A stretch of DNA of 64,000 bases, taken from SFWF01 sp045638145 (GTDB lineage Bacteria > Bacillota > Clostridia > Oscillospirales > Acutalibacteraceae). The stretch lies in the NCBI GenBank assembly GCA_045638145.1, contig JAZUAU010000024.1, positions 1 through 64,000 on the forward strand, given 5' to 3'. The notes below the pieces were generated by a model, which worked only from the letters and a program-made list of their open reading frames with translations, searched no databases and was not told where the DNA came from. The position numbers were made by a program, and so were the translations under genes. Shown piece after piece: positions 33,586 to 42,948 of the stretch (position 1 is the stretch's first letter; each line of letters opens with the position of its first letter).

Positions 33586-35040
33586 ATGGACATTAAAAAC
33601 GTTACAGCCCTTGAACTTGGCAAAATGATAAAGACGGGAGAGATTACCTCTCGTGAAGCCGTTTTATCGATTGTTGAAAATATAGAGAAAACCGATAAAA
33701 AACTAAATGCCTATGTCACTGTAAATAGAGAATCAGCCTTAGCTGAAGCTGAGATAATTGATAACAGAATTGCGAACGGCGAAGACCTTGGTCCGCTTGC
33801 GGGTGTTCCAATTGCAATAAAAGACAACATTTGCACTAAAAATCTAAGGACAACCTGCGCTTCAAAAATGCTTGAAAGTTTTGTACCACAATATGATGCG
33901 ACTGTTATCGAAAAAATAAAGTCGACAGGTGGCATAGTTCTCGGCAAGCTTAATATGGATGAGTTTGCTATGGGTTCGACGGGCGAAACTTCTGTTTTTG
34001 GAGCAACTAAAAATGCAATTGATTCTTCCCGCGTTGCAGGCGGCTCTTCAAGCGGTGCGGCTGTCGCAGTGGCTTCAGGAGAAGCAGTTATGGCTCTCGG
34101 TTCTGATACGGGAGGAAGCATAAGACAACCCGCCGCATATAACGGACTTTGCGGCCTTAAGCCTACCTATGGAACCGTTTCACGCTACGGTCTAATTGCA
34201 TATGCATCTTCACTTGACCAAATAGGGCCCGTTGCAAAAAGCGTTTCAGATTGTGCGGCCATGCTTGATATAATTTCAGGTGTTGATGAAAAAGACTCAA
34301 CAACCGTAACCTCTAAAGATGATTTTCTAAATAATCTTACTTCTAATATTAGGGGAATGAAGATTGCTGTTTTGAATCAGTCTTTCAACGAAAGCGTATC
34401 GGAGGATATAAAGGCGGCTATGCTGAATTCTGCGATGACCTTTGAAAAGCTTGGCGCAACGGTTGAAAATGTTGAACTGCCACTACTTGAGACGGCGGTA
34501 TCTGACTATTATATTATTGCTTCTGCTGAGGCTTCATCAAATCTTTCACGATATGATGGAGTTAAATTCGGACACAGAGCAGAAGAGGTAAAAGATATTA
34601 ACGAGCTTTTCTCAAAATCCCGAAGTGAGGGCTTTGGAAACGAGGTTAAGAAGCGCATAATTCTTGGCACATTCGTCCTCTCAAGCGGATACTATGATGC
34701 ATATTACCGCAAAGCATTACAGTTTAAAAACCTATTAAAATGCAAATTTGACGAGATTTTTGAGAAGTATGATGCAGTCATCTGCCCCACAGCTCCCTCA
34801 ACTGCACCGAAGCTTGGAGAAATTGAAACAAACCAAATGCAAATGTATCTTTCCGATATTTTCACAGTACCCGCAAACCTCGCAGGACTACCTGCGCTGT
34901 CTGTTCCTTGCGGAAAAGATAAAAACGGTTTACCGATCGGACTTCAGATTATTGGTCAGCGTGGCTTCGACCAAAAGGTGCTGAATTTAGGCTTCGCTTT
35001 CGAGCAGGCAACTGCCGATTTTAGGGAGGTGTCACTATGA
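33586..35040 (+). CDS. gatA: Aspartyl/glutamyl-tRNA amidotransferase subunit A
   Basis: 484 residues from ATG 33586 (GAGGGTGG before it). The amidase signature is complete: K in PIAIKDNICT, then VAGGSSSGAAVAVASG, and the serine cluster GSDTGGSIRQPA, giving the Ser-cisSer-Lys triad that hydrolyses glutamine to deliver ammonia to GatB. It overlaps the gatB start by four bases. Confidence 0.95.
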   Translation: MDIKNVTALELGKMIKTGEITSREAVLSIVENIEKTDKKLNAYVTVNRESALAEAEIIDNRIANGEDLGPLAGVPIAIKDNICTKNLRTTCASKMLESFVPQYDATVIEKIKSTGGIVLGKLNMDEFAMGSTGETSVFGATKNAIDSSRVAGGSSSGAAVAVASGEAVMALGSDTGGSIRQPAAYNGLCGLKPTYGTVSRYGLIAYASSLDQIGPVAKSVSDCAAMLDIISGVDEKDSTTVTSKDDFLNNLTSNIRGMKIAVLNQSFNESVSEDIKAAMLNSAMTFEKLGATVENVELPLLETAVSDYYIIASAEASSNLSRYDGVKFGHRAEEVKDINELFSKSRSEGFGNEVKKRIILGTFVLSSGYYDAYYRKALQFKNLLKCKFDEIFEKYDAVICPTAPSTAPKLGEIETNQMQMYLSDIFTVPANLAGLPALSVPCGKDKNGLPIGLQIIGQRGFDQKVLNLGFAFEQATADFREVSL

Positions 35041-36464
35041 GTATGGAAGCTGTAATCGGTCTTGAAATACATGTTGAGCTTGCTACAAAATCTAAAATCT
35101 TTTGTTCCTGCACTACCGAATTTGGCGGCGAACCAAATACTCATTGTTGTCCCGTTTGTACGGGTATGCCCGGTACCTTGCCGGTGTTCAATAAAAAGGT
35201 GCTCGAATATTCCGTTAAAGCAGGACTTGCCCTTAACTGTCAGATAACTAAATACAATAAATTCGACCGAAAGAATTATTTTTATCCCGACCTGCCAAAG
35301 GCTTATCAAATTTCACAGTTATTTCTTCCTTTTGCGCGAAACGGTTTCGTTGATATCGGAACAAAGAAAATCGGTATTCACGAAATTCACATGGAAGAGG
35401 ATGCAGGAAAGCTTATCCACTCGGTCCAAACAGGAGAGACCTTTACCGACTATAATCGTTGCGGAGTGCCCCTTATTGAGATTGTAACCGAGCCCGATTT
35501 TAGGTCAACCGAAGAGGTAACTACATTCCTGACAAAAATCAAGTCGATATTTGAATATCTCGGAATTTCCGATTGTAAAATGCAGGAAGGCTCAATGCGA
35601 GTAGACGTAAACATTTCGGTTAAGGAAAAGAGTTCCAACGTTCTTGGTACCCGTACCGAAATGAAAAACCTTAATTCTTTCAGAGGAATTGAGCGCGCAA
35701 TTAAAGCCGAAACTAAAAGACAGACTGAGGTAATTTCGTGTGGAGGAGTAATCGTTCAGGAAACGAGAAGATGGGATGATTCAGCAGGAGAGAGCTACTC
35801 TATGCGTTCTAAAGAAAACGCTGAGGATTACAGATATTTCCCTGAACCTGACATTCCGCCAATCAGTATTTCAGATGATTATATAACGAATCTTAAAGAC
35901 AATATGCCCGAATTTGCCCAGCAGAAAGCCCTCCGATACGTAAACAAAATGGGTCTTTCGGAGGCTGATGCAGAGATAATTGCCTCGTCAAAGCATTTAG
36001 CTTGGCTTTTCGAGGAAACTGTTAAATTAACCGATAATCCTAAAGAGATTCGTTTCTGGATAATCAACCAGATAATGTATTTCATTAACGAAAAGGGTCT
36101 TATAATTGAAGACTGCAAGCTAACCCCGCAAAAATTCAGGGAGTTTGTGAAGGTTGTATTGTCAGACAAAGTCAATCGACAAACGGGTAAAAAGGTCTTT
36201 GAGGAACTAGTGTTTTCAAATGAAGGTTTTGATATTGAAGATTATATCACCAAGAACGGACTTGTTCAGGTTGATGATGAGCATTTGGTCAGAAAAACTG
36301 TGATAGATATCTTCGCAAGCAATTCAAAAACTGTTGAACAGTATAAAGCAGGTCAAACAAAGGTAGCAGGATTTTTCGTCGGTCAGGTCATGAAAACTTT
36401 ACGTGGCACGGCAAAGCCCGAAACCGTAAATAAAATAGTATCAGAAGAACTTAAAAAATTATAA
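35037..36464 (+). CDS. gatB: Aspartyl/glutamyl-tRNA amidotransferase subunit B
   Basis: 475 residues. The kinase-like domain has GLEIHVELATKSKIFC, a zinc site (C-S-C ... CCPVC), KNYFYPDLPKAYQISQ and MEEDAGKLIH; the C-terminal YqeY-like helical domain (about 330-475) binds the tRNA elbow. It activates the misacylated acid with ATP and amidates it. In this operon it pairs with an AspRS likely to charge tRNA(Asn), which suggests that asparagine is made on the tRNA in this organism. Confidence 0.95.
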   Translation: MSMEAVIGLEIHVELATKSKIFCSCTTEFGGEPNTHCCPVCTGMPGTLPVFNKKVLEYSVKAGLALNCQITKYNKFDRKNYFYPDLPKAYQISQLFLPFARNGFVDIGTKKIGIHEIHMEEDAGKLIHSVQTGETFTDYNRCGVPLIEIVTEPDFRSTEEVTTFLTKIKSIFEYLGISDCKMQEGSMRVDVNISVKEKSSNVLGTRTEMKNLNSFRGIERAIKAETKRQTEVISCGGVIVQETRRWDDSAGESYSMRSKENAEDYRYFPEPDIPPISISDDYITNLKDNMPEFAQQKALRYVNKMGLSEADAEIIASSKHLAWLFEETVKLTDNPKEIRFWIINQIMYFINEKGLIIEDCKLTPQKFREFVKVVLSDKVNRQTGKKVFEELVFSNEGFDIEDYITKNGLVQVDDEHLVRKTVIDIFASNSKTVEQYKAGQTKVAGFFVGQVMKTLRGTAKPETVNKIVSEELKKL

Positions 36465-36480
36465 ACGGAGGAATTTTAAA

Positions 36481-37854
36481 ATGGAATTTCTAAACACAGA
36501 AAAAACGGTTGATACCACCGATATTTCTTATATTGTCGAGGGCTTCAATAACGGAACAATTAAGGATGGAGACAAGGTTACCGTCAAGGGCTCGCTTCAC
36601 AGAATTCGTGAAATGAGCGGGTTTGCCTTTGTTATCGTTCGATCGGCAAGAATGGTATTCCAATGCATCTGGGAAGAAGGAATTTCACAGTGCGATATTA
36701 AGGACTTTTCGGTAGAAGAGTGCGTAGTCGTCGACGGTACCCTTATTAAAGAGGAGAGAAGCCGCACTGGTTTTGATATCCGTATCGATAATATGACAAG
36801 AATTTCGGGTAAGGCAGAGATTCCTCCCATTGAAATCGGCAACGATAAGAAGATTGAGAAGCTTAATCTTAATACACTTCTCGATAACAGAATCATCGCC
36901 CTTCGCAATCCTAAGACCCGTGCAATTTTAAAGATTGCCGACGGTGTTATGTATGCCTTCAGAGAATTTTTAAGACAGGAGGGCTTCACCGAGTTTGTTC
37001 CGCCTAAGATGGTAACCGCAGGTGCAGAAGGCGGCGCAGATATGTTTGAGGTTGAGTATTTCGGACAGAAAGCATTCCTCAATCAGAGCCCCCAAACCTA
37101 TAAGCAGATTATGGTTGGCGTTTTCCAGAAGGTATTTACCGTTGGTCCCGTTTTCAGAGCTGAAAAGTATTCTACAAACCGCCATATAAATGAATTCCAG
37201 GGACTTGACCTTGAAATGGGCTTTATTAACTCCTTTGAGGATCTTATGGAGCTTGAAGCTCGTATGTTCCAGTTCATTTTCAAGACCTTAAATGAGCAGT
37301 ATGCTCCCGAGCTTGAGATGTATCTTGGAAAGGATGCAAGACTGCCCGAACTTACCTGCTTCCCGAAGATTAAGTTTATGGAAGCAAAGAAGCTTTTTGC
37401 TGATGCACATCCTGGAAAACAGGGCGAGCTTTCTCTCCTAGAGCCCGACTTTGCACCCGAAGAAGAAAAGTGGCTCGGCGAATATTTCCTTAAGGAGTAC
37501 AACGCTCCCATCGTTTTCGTTACACATTATCCCACGGTTAAACGCCCCTTCTACACAATGGAAGACCCCGAGGACAGAAACTACACTCTCAGCTTCGATA
37601 TGCTACTTAACGGACTTGAGGTTACAACAGGTGGCCAGCGTATCCATGACTATGAAATGCAGGTAAACAAGATGCAGGATAGGGGAATGGATATCAGTGA
37701 TTTTGAGGACTACCTCACAATGCACAAATATGGTATGCCTCCTCACGGCGGTATGGGTCTTGGACTTGAAAGAATTGTTCAGAACATACTCGGTCTTGAC
37801 AATATCAAGCAGGCAACAGCCTTCCCGAGAGACCGTGACCGTCTTAGACCTTAA
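36481..37854 (+). CDS. aspS: Aspartate--tRNA(Asp/Asn) ligase, archaeal type
   Basis: 457 residues, shorter than bacterial AspRS (about 590) because there is no GAD insertion; an OB-fold anticodon domain (about 20-110) is followed by the class II core: motif 2 FRAEKYSTNRHINEFQGLD and motif 3 GMGLGLERIVQNIL. The segment LNQSPQTYKQI is typical of archaeal-type and AsnRS-like enzymes. Together with gatCAB it is expected to be non-discriminating, loading Asp on tRNA(Asn) for amidation. AsnRS is the main alternative, but the operon argues against it. Confidence 0.85.
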   Translation: MEFLNTEKTVDTTDISYIVEGFNNGTIKDGDKVTVKGSLHRIREMSGFAFVIVRSARMVFQCIWEEGISQCDIKDFSVEECVVVDGTLIKEERSRTGFDIRIDNMTRISGKAEIPPIEIGNDKKIEKLNLNTLLDNRIIALRNPKTRAILKIADGVMYAFREFLRQEGFTEFVPPKMVTAGAEGGADMFEVEYFGQKAFLNQSPQTYKQIMVGVFQKVFTVGPVFRAEKYSTNRHINEFQGLDLEMGFINSFEDLMELEARMFQFIFKTLNEQYAPELEMYLGKDARLPELTCFPKIKFMEAKKLFADAHPGKQGELSLLEPDFAPEEEKWLGEYFLKEYNAPIVFVTHYPTVKRPFYTMEDPEDRNYTLSFDMLLNGLEVTTGGQRIHDYEMQVNKMQDRGMDISDFEDYLTMHKYGMPPHGGMGLGLERIVQNILGLDNIKQATAFPRDRDRLRP

Positions 37855-37863
37855 TATTTTTAA

Positions 37864-37896
37864 GAAAGCATCGGCTAACACCGATGTTTTCTTTTT
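37864..37896 (+). terminator. Intrinsic terminator after aspS
   Basis: An 11-bp stem with one wobble pair (37864-37874 with 37881-37891), then TTTTT. Confidence 0.8.
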
Positions 37897-37919
37897 CCTA
37901 TTAACTTGAAAGTCATAAC

Positions 37920-37948
37920 TTGACAAAAGTGATTTAATAGGGTATAAT
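37920..37948 (+). promoter_or_regulatory. Promoter of amino acid ABC transporter operon
   Basis: TTGACA (37920-37925), 17-base spacer, TATAAT (37943-37948); the lipoprotein start follows at 37992. Confidence 0.85.
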
Positions 37949-37991
37949 TCATTATGCTATTACTTTAGTTTACTAAAACGGAGGAATAAAT

Positions 37992-38798
37992 ATGAAAAAA
38001 ATTATAGCAATTATTATGGCAGTAGCACTGACAGCGCTTTGCTTTGTTGGCTGCACAAAGAAAACTGATGATGAGGGTGAACAGGAAACTATCGTCGTAG
38101 GGTATACCATTGTTGAACCTCTCAACTACAAGGATGCAGACGGAAATCTTGTAGGTTTTGATACCGAGCTTGCTCAAATCGTATTTGGCAACCTCGGATA
38201 CAAGGTAACCTTCCAGGAAATAGACTGGTCTGCAAAATATACAGAACTTAATTCTCTTGCTATCGACTGCATTTGGAACGGCTTTACGGCAAACACTTCC
38301 GATGATGACGGAGTAGCACGAGCAGATAAGGTTGATTTCTCCTATAATTATATGGAAAACCGTCAGGTTCTTGTTGTTAAAAAGGGCACAACTATTGCTA
38401 CCGCAGATGATCTCAATGGCAAGACGGTAGCAGCTGAAAAAGGCTCTGCAGGAGATACATACATTAACGGCTTTGAAGGCATTGTTTTCAAGGGTGTAAT
38501 AAAGCAGACTGATTCTCTTTTAGAGGTTAAGTCGGGCTCCGCAGACGTTGCGGTTGTAGATGCTCAACTTGCAAAAGCTTATGTTGGTAAGGGCGACTAC
38601 GAAGACCTTGAGACACTCTCTGTTCTTTCAAGTGACGTTGAATACTATGCAATCGGTTTCAGAAAGAACAGTGAGCTTACCGCAAAGGTAAATGCGGAAT
38701 TAGTTAAGTTAGCAGAAGACGGAACAATTGCTAAGTTAGCTGAAAAATACGGTGTTTCATCTACTACTATTACTGATTTCAGCGATCAGATTAAATAG
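37992..38798 (+). CDS. Polar amino acid ABC transporter substrate-binding lipoprotein
   Basis: 268 residues with a lipoprotein signal (KKIIAIIMAVALTALCFVGC, lipid-bearing Cys at 20). The mature part is a family 3 solute-binding protein: EPLNYKDADGNLVGFDTELA, the DWSAKYTELNS segment, and the hinge AAEKGSAGDTYI. Anchored outside the membrane, it should deliver an amino acid such as glutamine, arginine or cystine to the permease encoded next. The ligand cannot be read from sequence. Confidence 0.9.
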   Translation: MKKIIAIIMAVALTALCFVGCTKKTDDEGEQETIVVGYTIVEPLNYKDADGNLVGFDTELAQIVFGNLGYKVTFQEIDWSAKYTELNSLAIDCIWNGFTANTSDDDGVARADKVDFSYNYMENRQVLVVKKGTTIATADDLNGKTVAAEKGSAGDTYINGFEGIVFKGVIKQTDSLLEVKSGSADVAVVDAQLAKAYVGKGDYEDLETLSVLSSDVEYYAIGFRKNSELTAKVNAELVKLAEDGTIAKLAEKYGVSSTTITDFSDQIK

Positions 38799-38815
38799 TT
38801 AATTTTAGTTATTAC

Positions 38816-38840
38816 AGGCGAGAGAGTATTCTCTCGCCTT
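38816..38840 (+). other. Intercistronic hairpin between lipoprotein and permease genes
   Basis: GGCGAGAG (38817-38824) pairs exactly with CTCTCGCC (38831-38838). There is no real T tract, so it more likely stabilises or separates the transcript, keeping binding protein in excess, than terminates it. Confidence 0.6.
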
Positions 38841-38867
38841 GTACCTGTTATTGGAGTTTGTATTTTT

Positions 38868-39563
38868 ATGACATTTGTGGAAATAGTGCTGTTTTTGTTA
38901 GACGGCTTTAAGATTTCAGTTCTAATTTTTCTGGTAACGTTTCTCTTTGGTATTCCTCTAGGTCTGCCGATTGCTTTTTGTTCGATGAGCAAATTTAAAC
39001 CGGTTAAGTATTTAATGAAGTTTATTGTTTGGATTGTTCGCGGTGTGCCGCTAATGTTACAAATTTTCATTATTTATTACGTTCCCGGACTTCTCTTCCA
39101 TAATCCTATTTTCAGTAAGGTAGACCGTTATATGTTTACCAATTATGAAATTGTAGATGCTGGTCGAATATTAGCAGTATTTATTGCTTTTATTATTAAT
39201 TATGCTTGCTATTTTTCTGAAATTTACAGAGGTGGAATTGAAAGTATAAATAAAGGACAGTACGAAGCAGGGCAAGTACTTGGGTTGAGCAGAACACAGG
39301 TGTTTTTTAAGGTTGTGCTTTTGCAGGTAGTAAAAAGAATAGTCCCGCCTATGTCAAATGAAATAATTACTTTGATTAAAGATACGGCACTTGCAAACTG
39401 TATTATGGTGGGAGAAATTATCAAGCTTGCAAAAGACCTTGCGGCAACTAAAGCGTTAATTTGGCCGCTATTCTTCACAGGTGTTTTCTATCTTGTTTTT
39501 GTCGGCCTACTTACTATTGTTTTCGGTAAGATTGAAAAGAAGTTAGACTATTTTAGGAGTTAA
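38868..39563 (+). CDS. Polar amino acid ABC transporter permease
   Basis: 231 residues with about five hydrophobic segments and the HisM/GlnP-type features: WIVRGVPLMLQIF after the first helices and the coupling-helix motif YEAGQVLGLSRTQVFFKVVLPQ-like (here ending LLQ). It forms the channel, probably as a homodimer since only one permease gene is present. Confidence 0.9.
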   Translation: MTFVEIVLFLLDGFKISVLIFLVTFLFGIPLGLPIAFCSMSKFKPVKYLMKFIVWIVRGVPLMLQIFIIYYVPGLLFHNPIFSKVDRYMFTNYEIVDAGRILAVFIAFIINYACYFSEIYRGGIESINKGQYEAGQVLGLSRTQVFFKVVLLQVVKRIVPPMSNEIITLIKDTALANCIMVGEIIKLAKDLAATKALIWPLFFTGVFYLVFVGLLTIVFGKIEKKLDYFRS

Positions 39564-39567
39564 AACA

Positions 39568-40365
39568 ATGGCATTGTTAGAAGTTAAAAATATTGAAAAA
39601 AGCTTCGGCAAGGTCAATGTTTTAAAGGGTATTTCCTTTGACCTTGACGAAGGTAAGGTTATTTCTATTATTGGTTCGTCGGGTAGCGGTAAGACTACGC
39701 TTCTTCGTTGTATCACCGGACTTGAAACCGCCGATAAGGGATATATTTCTGTTGGTGACAGAGTAACCTTTGATTCTGACAGAATAACCAAGCTTTCAAA
39801 GGAAGAAAAGAGACAAAATCAGCTTTCAACCGGTCTTGTTTTTCAGTCTTTTAATCTTTTTCCGCAGTACACGGTGCTTGACAACGTTCTTCTTGCACCG
39901 AAGCTCGCTTTAAAGGAAAGGCTTAGAAAAACAAAGGCTTCTCACGAAGAGAAAAAAGCAGAGCTTGATAAGCTGAATGCAGAAGCGCTTTCGGTTATTG
40001 AATCGGTAGGTCTTTCGGAAAAGGTTGGTAATTATCCTTGTGAGCTTTCGGGCGGTCAGCAGCAGCGTGTAGCTATTGCGAGAGCTTTAATGCAGTCACC
40101 ACGAGTTCTGTGCTTCGATGAGCCCACGAGTGCACTTGACCCCGAGATTACGGGTGAAGTTTTAAAGGTCATCAGCTCACTTGCGAAGCAGGGAAGAACA
40201 ATGATAATCGTTACCCATGAAATGGGCTTCGCAAAAGAGGTTTCCGACGAGGTTATCTTTATGGACGACGGACATATTGCAGAGCAGGGAAATCCTCGCA
40301 ATATTTTTGAAAATCCGCAGAGTGAAAGACTAAAAAATTTCCTTAATTCAACACTTAGAGTATAA
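39568..40365 (+). CDS. Polar amino acid ABC transporter ATP-binding protein
   Basis: 265 residues with Walker A GSSGSGKTT, a Q-loop in VFQSFNLFPQ, ABC signature LSGGQQQRVAIARAL, Walker B VLCFDEPTSALD and switch histidine in IVTHEM. A charged insertion of about 25 residues (KERLRKTKASHEEKKAELDK) sits between Q-loop and signature, seen in some GlnQ-type proteins. It powers the transporter encoded by the two preceding genes. Confidence 0.93.
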   Translation: MALLEVKNIEKSFGKVNVLKGISFDLDEGKVISIIGSSGSGKTTLLRCITGLETADKGYISVGDRVTFDSDRITKLSKEEKRQNQLSTGLVFQSFNLFPQYTVLDNVLLAPKLALKERLRKTKASHEEKKAELDKLNAEALSVIESVGLSEKVGNYPCELSGGQQQRVAIARALMQSPRVLCFDEPTSALDPEITGEVLKVISSLAKQGRTMIIVTHEMGFAKEVSDEVIFMDDGHIAEQGNPRNIFENPQSERLKNFLNSTLRV

Positions 40366-40367
40366 AA

Positions 40368-40392
40368 AAGAGGACTTTTGCCCTCTTTTAAA
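40368..40392. terminator. Bidirectional terminator between convergent genes
   Basis: A hairpin (AAAGAGG pairing with CCTCTTT) with A-rich and T-rich flanks, placed between the ABC ATPase gene and the amidohydrolase gene that run toward each other. Confidence 0.7.
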
Positions 40393-41581
40393 TTTTTGTA
40401 GCAATTAGAGCAAGTGCAGTTGCCCCATATATTAATGCTGATTCATCCAATTTTACTTTCGGATGATGAAGAGGAAAATTATAACCGTCGTTTATGTTTC
40501 CTGCCGCAAGTCCAATCATCAATGACGGCACCATTTCAGAATAATAAGCGAAATCCTCCGAACCTGTCGATTTTGTAGAGGTATTAAACTTTTTCGATAA
40601 TTCATCCGAATTTACTATTAAGTCATCTTTAAATGCACTTTTTAGAATTTGCATAGTCTTTTCGGATAGCTCATTATCATTTTTAAGACAAGGCGCACTC
40701 GTTGGAAATGATACTGTGGCTTCGCACTTTAAAGCATAAGCTCCGTTTTTACAAATTCGTTTAATGCTTTCCTCTATTATCGAAACCATGTCCATATCAA
40801 ATGCTCTGAACGTGCCGTAAATCTTTGCGCTGCTTGGTATGACGTTGTGTGAATTGCCTGCGGCTACAGAGCCAATAGTAAGCGTCGCATTATCATAAAT
40901 AGAAAGCTCTCGGGTTTTGATAGTATCAAGCATTGTTATAATATTTGCGGCTGCAATTATAGGGTCTCTGCCTGTGTTGGGCATTGCACCGTGACAGCCT
41001 TTGCCAATAACATCAATTTCAAAGTATTTTGTAGCAGGTGCGCTTACTCCGCCGTTGCTGACAACAAGCGTGCCGCTTTTTATAGGAATGGCGGTCATCA
41101 CGTGAAGCATAAATGCAGAGGTAACTTTCGGATTATCTAAAATTCCGCTTTCAATCATATTTTTAGCACCCATAAGAATTTCTTCTGCAGGCTGGAATAA
41201 GAGCTTTACAGAGCAGTTTAGACTGCTTTCAACTGATTTCAGATACCTTGCCGCACCGAGAAGCATTGCGCTGTGCATATCGTGACCGCATGCGTGCATA
41301 TTTTTACTTGAACTAAAGGGGACGTCACTTTCTTCCTTTATCGGCAAAGCATCAGTATCTGCACGAAGTAGAATACACTTTTCTCTATTGTGGCCAATTA
41401 TAGTATATACTCCGTTATTTCCAATATCGATTGGTTCGCATCCTATTTCTGTTAATATATTTTTGATATACTGAACCGTTTTTTGCAGTAGGAAGCCCGT
41501 TTCGGCACGCTTGTGCAGTTCGCGTCTGTATTCTATAATATCACTTTCAATATTTTTAAAGAAAGAAAAAATGTCTGTCAT
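40388..41581 (-). CDS. M20D-family amidohydrolase (N-acyl amino acid type)
   Basis: 397 residues. HACGHDMHSAMLLGAA and FQPAEEILMGAKNMI carry the metal ligands and catalytic glutamate of the M20D group (IAA-amino acid / hippurate hydrolase-like), with a dimerisation lid domain in the middle and the last histidine in FPLHHPKV. It should cleave an N-acyl amino acid or a peptide-like amide. The mRNA start region can fold into a hairpin covering its AUG (see 41570-41614). Confidence 0.9.
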   Translation of the reverse strand: MTDIFSFFKNIESDIIEYRRELHKRAETGFLLQKTVQYIKNILTEIGCEPIDIGNNGVYTIIGHNREKCILLRADTDALPIKEESDVPFSSSKNMHACGHDMHSAMLLGAARYLKSVESSLNCSVKLLFQPAEEILMGAKNMIESGILDNPKVTSAFMLHVMTAIPIKSGTLVVSNGGVSAPATKYFEIDVIGKGCHGAMPNTGRDPIIAAANIITMLDTIKTRELSIYDNATLTIGSVAAGNSHNVIPSSAKIYGTFRAFDMDMVSIIEESIKRICKNGAYALKCEATVSFPTSAPCLKNDNELSEKTMQILKSAFKDDLIVNSDELSKKFNTSTKSTGSEDFAYYSEMVPSLMIGLAAGNINDGYNFPLHHPKVKLDESALIYGATALALIATKI

Positions 41582-41614
41582 AACAACACCTCACGTGTAT
41601 TATTGACAGACATT
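41570..41614 (-). promoter_or_regulatory. Hairpin around the amidohydrolase start codon
   Basis: An 11-bp perfect inverted repeat (41570-41580 with 41604-41614). In the mRNA one arm holds the start of the coding region and the loop holds the ribosome site GTGAGGTG, so folding could limit translation, or it may be an attenuator after the upstream kinase gene. Confidence 0.5.
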
Positions 41615-41623
41615 AATTTTTTA

Positions 41624-42526
41624 TCATATTTGCTTTATAAGTTCAAAAACTTTATCGAGTTTTGGTGCCGCTGTGCCTTCTGTAAGACAAGCAGCAGAGC
41701 CCGCTGCAACAGCGAATTTGAGCGATTCAAGGTCGGAGAATTCCGAAATTTTACCGTAAATAAATCCAGCTATCATTGTATCTCCTGCGCCAACCGTTGA
41801 AATGGGGATAATTTTCGGTGCTTTAACCGTATATACGCCCGTACCATTTGCAAGAACAGCGCCCTTTGCACCAAGCGAAATCATTACGTTTTCTGAAACT
41901 GCATTTTGAAGCTCGACGGCTTTGCATTTAGCGGCTTCTTCTGTTTCGATTTTTTCTCCGATATAAGCCTCTAGTTCTTCTTCGTTGGGCTTTATAAGCC
42001 ACGGATTGATTTTAGCTATGCCTTCGAGAGTTAAGGACTTTGTGTCTATTACAATTTTAGTGCCCGCAGATTTGAGTGTGAGCAAAAATTCGATAACAGA
42101 ATCTTTTGAAATTCCATTTGGAACACTTCCCGTAAAGGTTATAATGGAATCTGAAAGAGAGGTGAAAAGGGGAGTAATCTCATCAAAAACAGAATCATCT
42201 AAGTCAAAGCCTGTAAAGCTGATGCGTGTTTCTTCTCTTGAATGGATTGTAAGATTTTCTCTGATTCTGCCGCTTTTGATTATATTGATACAGTTTAGTT
42301 TTTCTTCTTCGAGCAGTCTTGCAAATTCATCTACGTTATCTTTTCCAAGAATATTTATTGCAGTATTATCTGCACCAAAGGACGAAAGGGCACGGCTGAT
42401 ATTAATTCCTTTTCCACCTGCATTCTTGCTTGTTAATTTAAGTAAATTTTCATGTCCCGACTTAAACGAATCGCACTCGGCATGTATATCAAAAGCTGGA
42501 TTCAAAGTTAAAGTATAAATATTCAT
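41624..42526 (-). CDS. 1-phosphofructokinase-like PfkB-family kinase
   Basis: 300 residues. NPAFDIH and AGGKGINISRALSSFG are the PfkB N-terminal signature of the FruK/LacC group, and VGAGDTMIAGF the C-terminal signature with the catalytic aspartate. Products phosphorylate fructose-1-phosphate or tagatose-6-phosphate. No fructose PTS gene is next to it, so the exact sugar phosphate is open. The amidohydrolase follows downstream on the same strand. Confidence 0.85.
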   Translation of the reverse strand: MNIYTLTLNPAFDIHAECDSFKSGHENLLKLTSKNAGGKGINISRALSSFGADNTAINILGKDNVDEFARLLEEEKLNCINIIKSGRIRENLTIHSREETRISFTGFDLDDSVFDEITPLFTSLSDSIITFTGSVPNGISKDSVIEFLLTLKSAGTKIVIDTKSLTLEGIAKINPWLIKPNEEELEAYIGEKIETEEAAKCKAVELQNAVSENVMISLGAKGAVLANGTGVYTVKAPKIIPISTVGAGDTMIAGFIYGKISEFSDLESLKFAVAAGSAACLTEGTAAPKLDKVFELIKQI

Positions 42527-42601
42527 AAATACACCTCTTGGTAATTATAACAAATTTAATACTGAGAATCAATTACCCTTTTCTAGTCTCTATTTTACAC
42601 A

Positions 42602-42643
42602 AAAATAAAAAGGAACACACACCTTTCGGCGGTATTCCTTTTT
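42602..42643 (-). terminator. Intrinsic terminator after tRNA-Ser genes
   Basis: Read on the minus strand, a stem (42607-42615 with 42635-42643) is followed by an A/T tract rich in T; it ends the tRNA transcript. Confidence 0.75.
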
Positions 42644-42646
42644 ATT

Positions 42647-42737
42647 TGGCGGAGTAGGAGAGACTCGAACTCTCGCGCCGGTTACCCGACCTACACCCTT
42701 AGCAGGGGTGCCTCGTCACCAACTTGAGTACTACTCC
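42647..42737 (-). tRNA. tRNA-Ser (anticodon GCT)
   Basis: 91 bases including an encoded CCA. Acceptor GGAGTAG pairs with CTACTCC; the anticodon loop is CTGCTAA, giving GCT (codons AGC/AGU); the long variable arm (class II) and GTTCGAGTC T loop are present. Confidence 0.95.
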
Positions 42738-42763
42738 AAATTGTAACTAAAATTTTAAAAAGA

Positions 42764-42852
42764 TGGCGGAGGGAAAGGGATTCGAACCCTTGTGGGGTTG
42801 CCCCCAAACGGTTTTCAAGACCGCCTCGTTATGACCACTTCGATATCCCTCC
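42764..42852 (-). tRNA. tRNA-Ser (anticodon TGA)
   Basis: 89 bases including encoded CCA. Acceptor GGAGGGA pairs with TCCCTCC; the anticodon loop is CTTGAAA, giving TGA; it has a long variable arm and a GTTCGAATC T loop. Transcribed ahead of the other tRNA-Ser, 26 bases apart. Confidence 0.95.
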
Positions 42853-42907
42853 GAATGTGACTATGGTATTATAGCATAGAAAAAAAATATTGTCAATAAA
42901 GATTTTG

Positions 42908-42943
42908 AAAAAATTCGGGCAACTTATTTTACAGTTGCCCGAA
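42908..42943 (-). terminator. Intrinsic terminator of potABCD
   Basis: An 11-bp perfect stem (42914-42924 with 42933-42943); on the minus strand it is followed by TTTTTT. Confidence 0.9.
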
Positions 42944-42948
42944 ATCAG

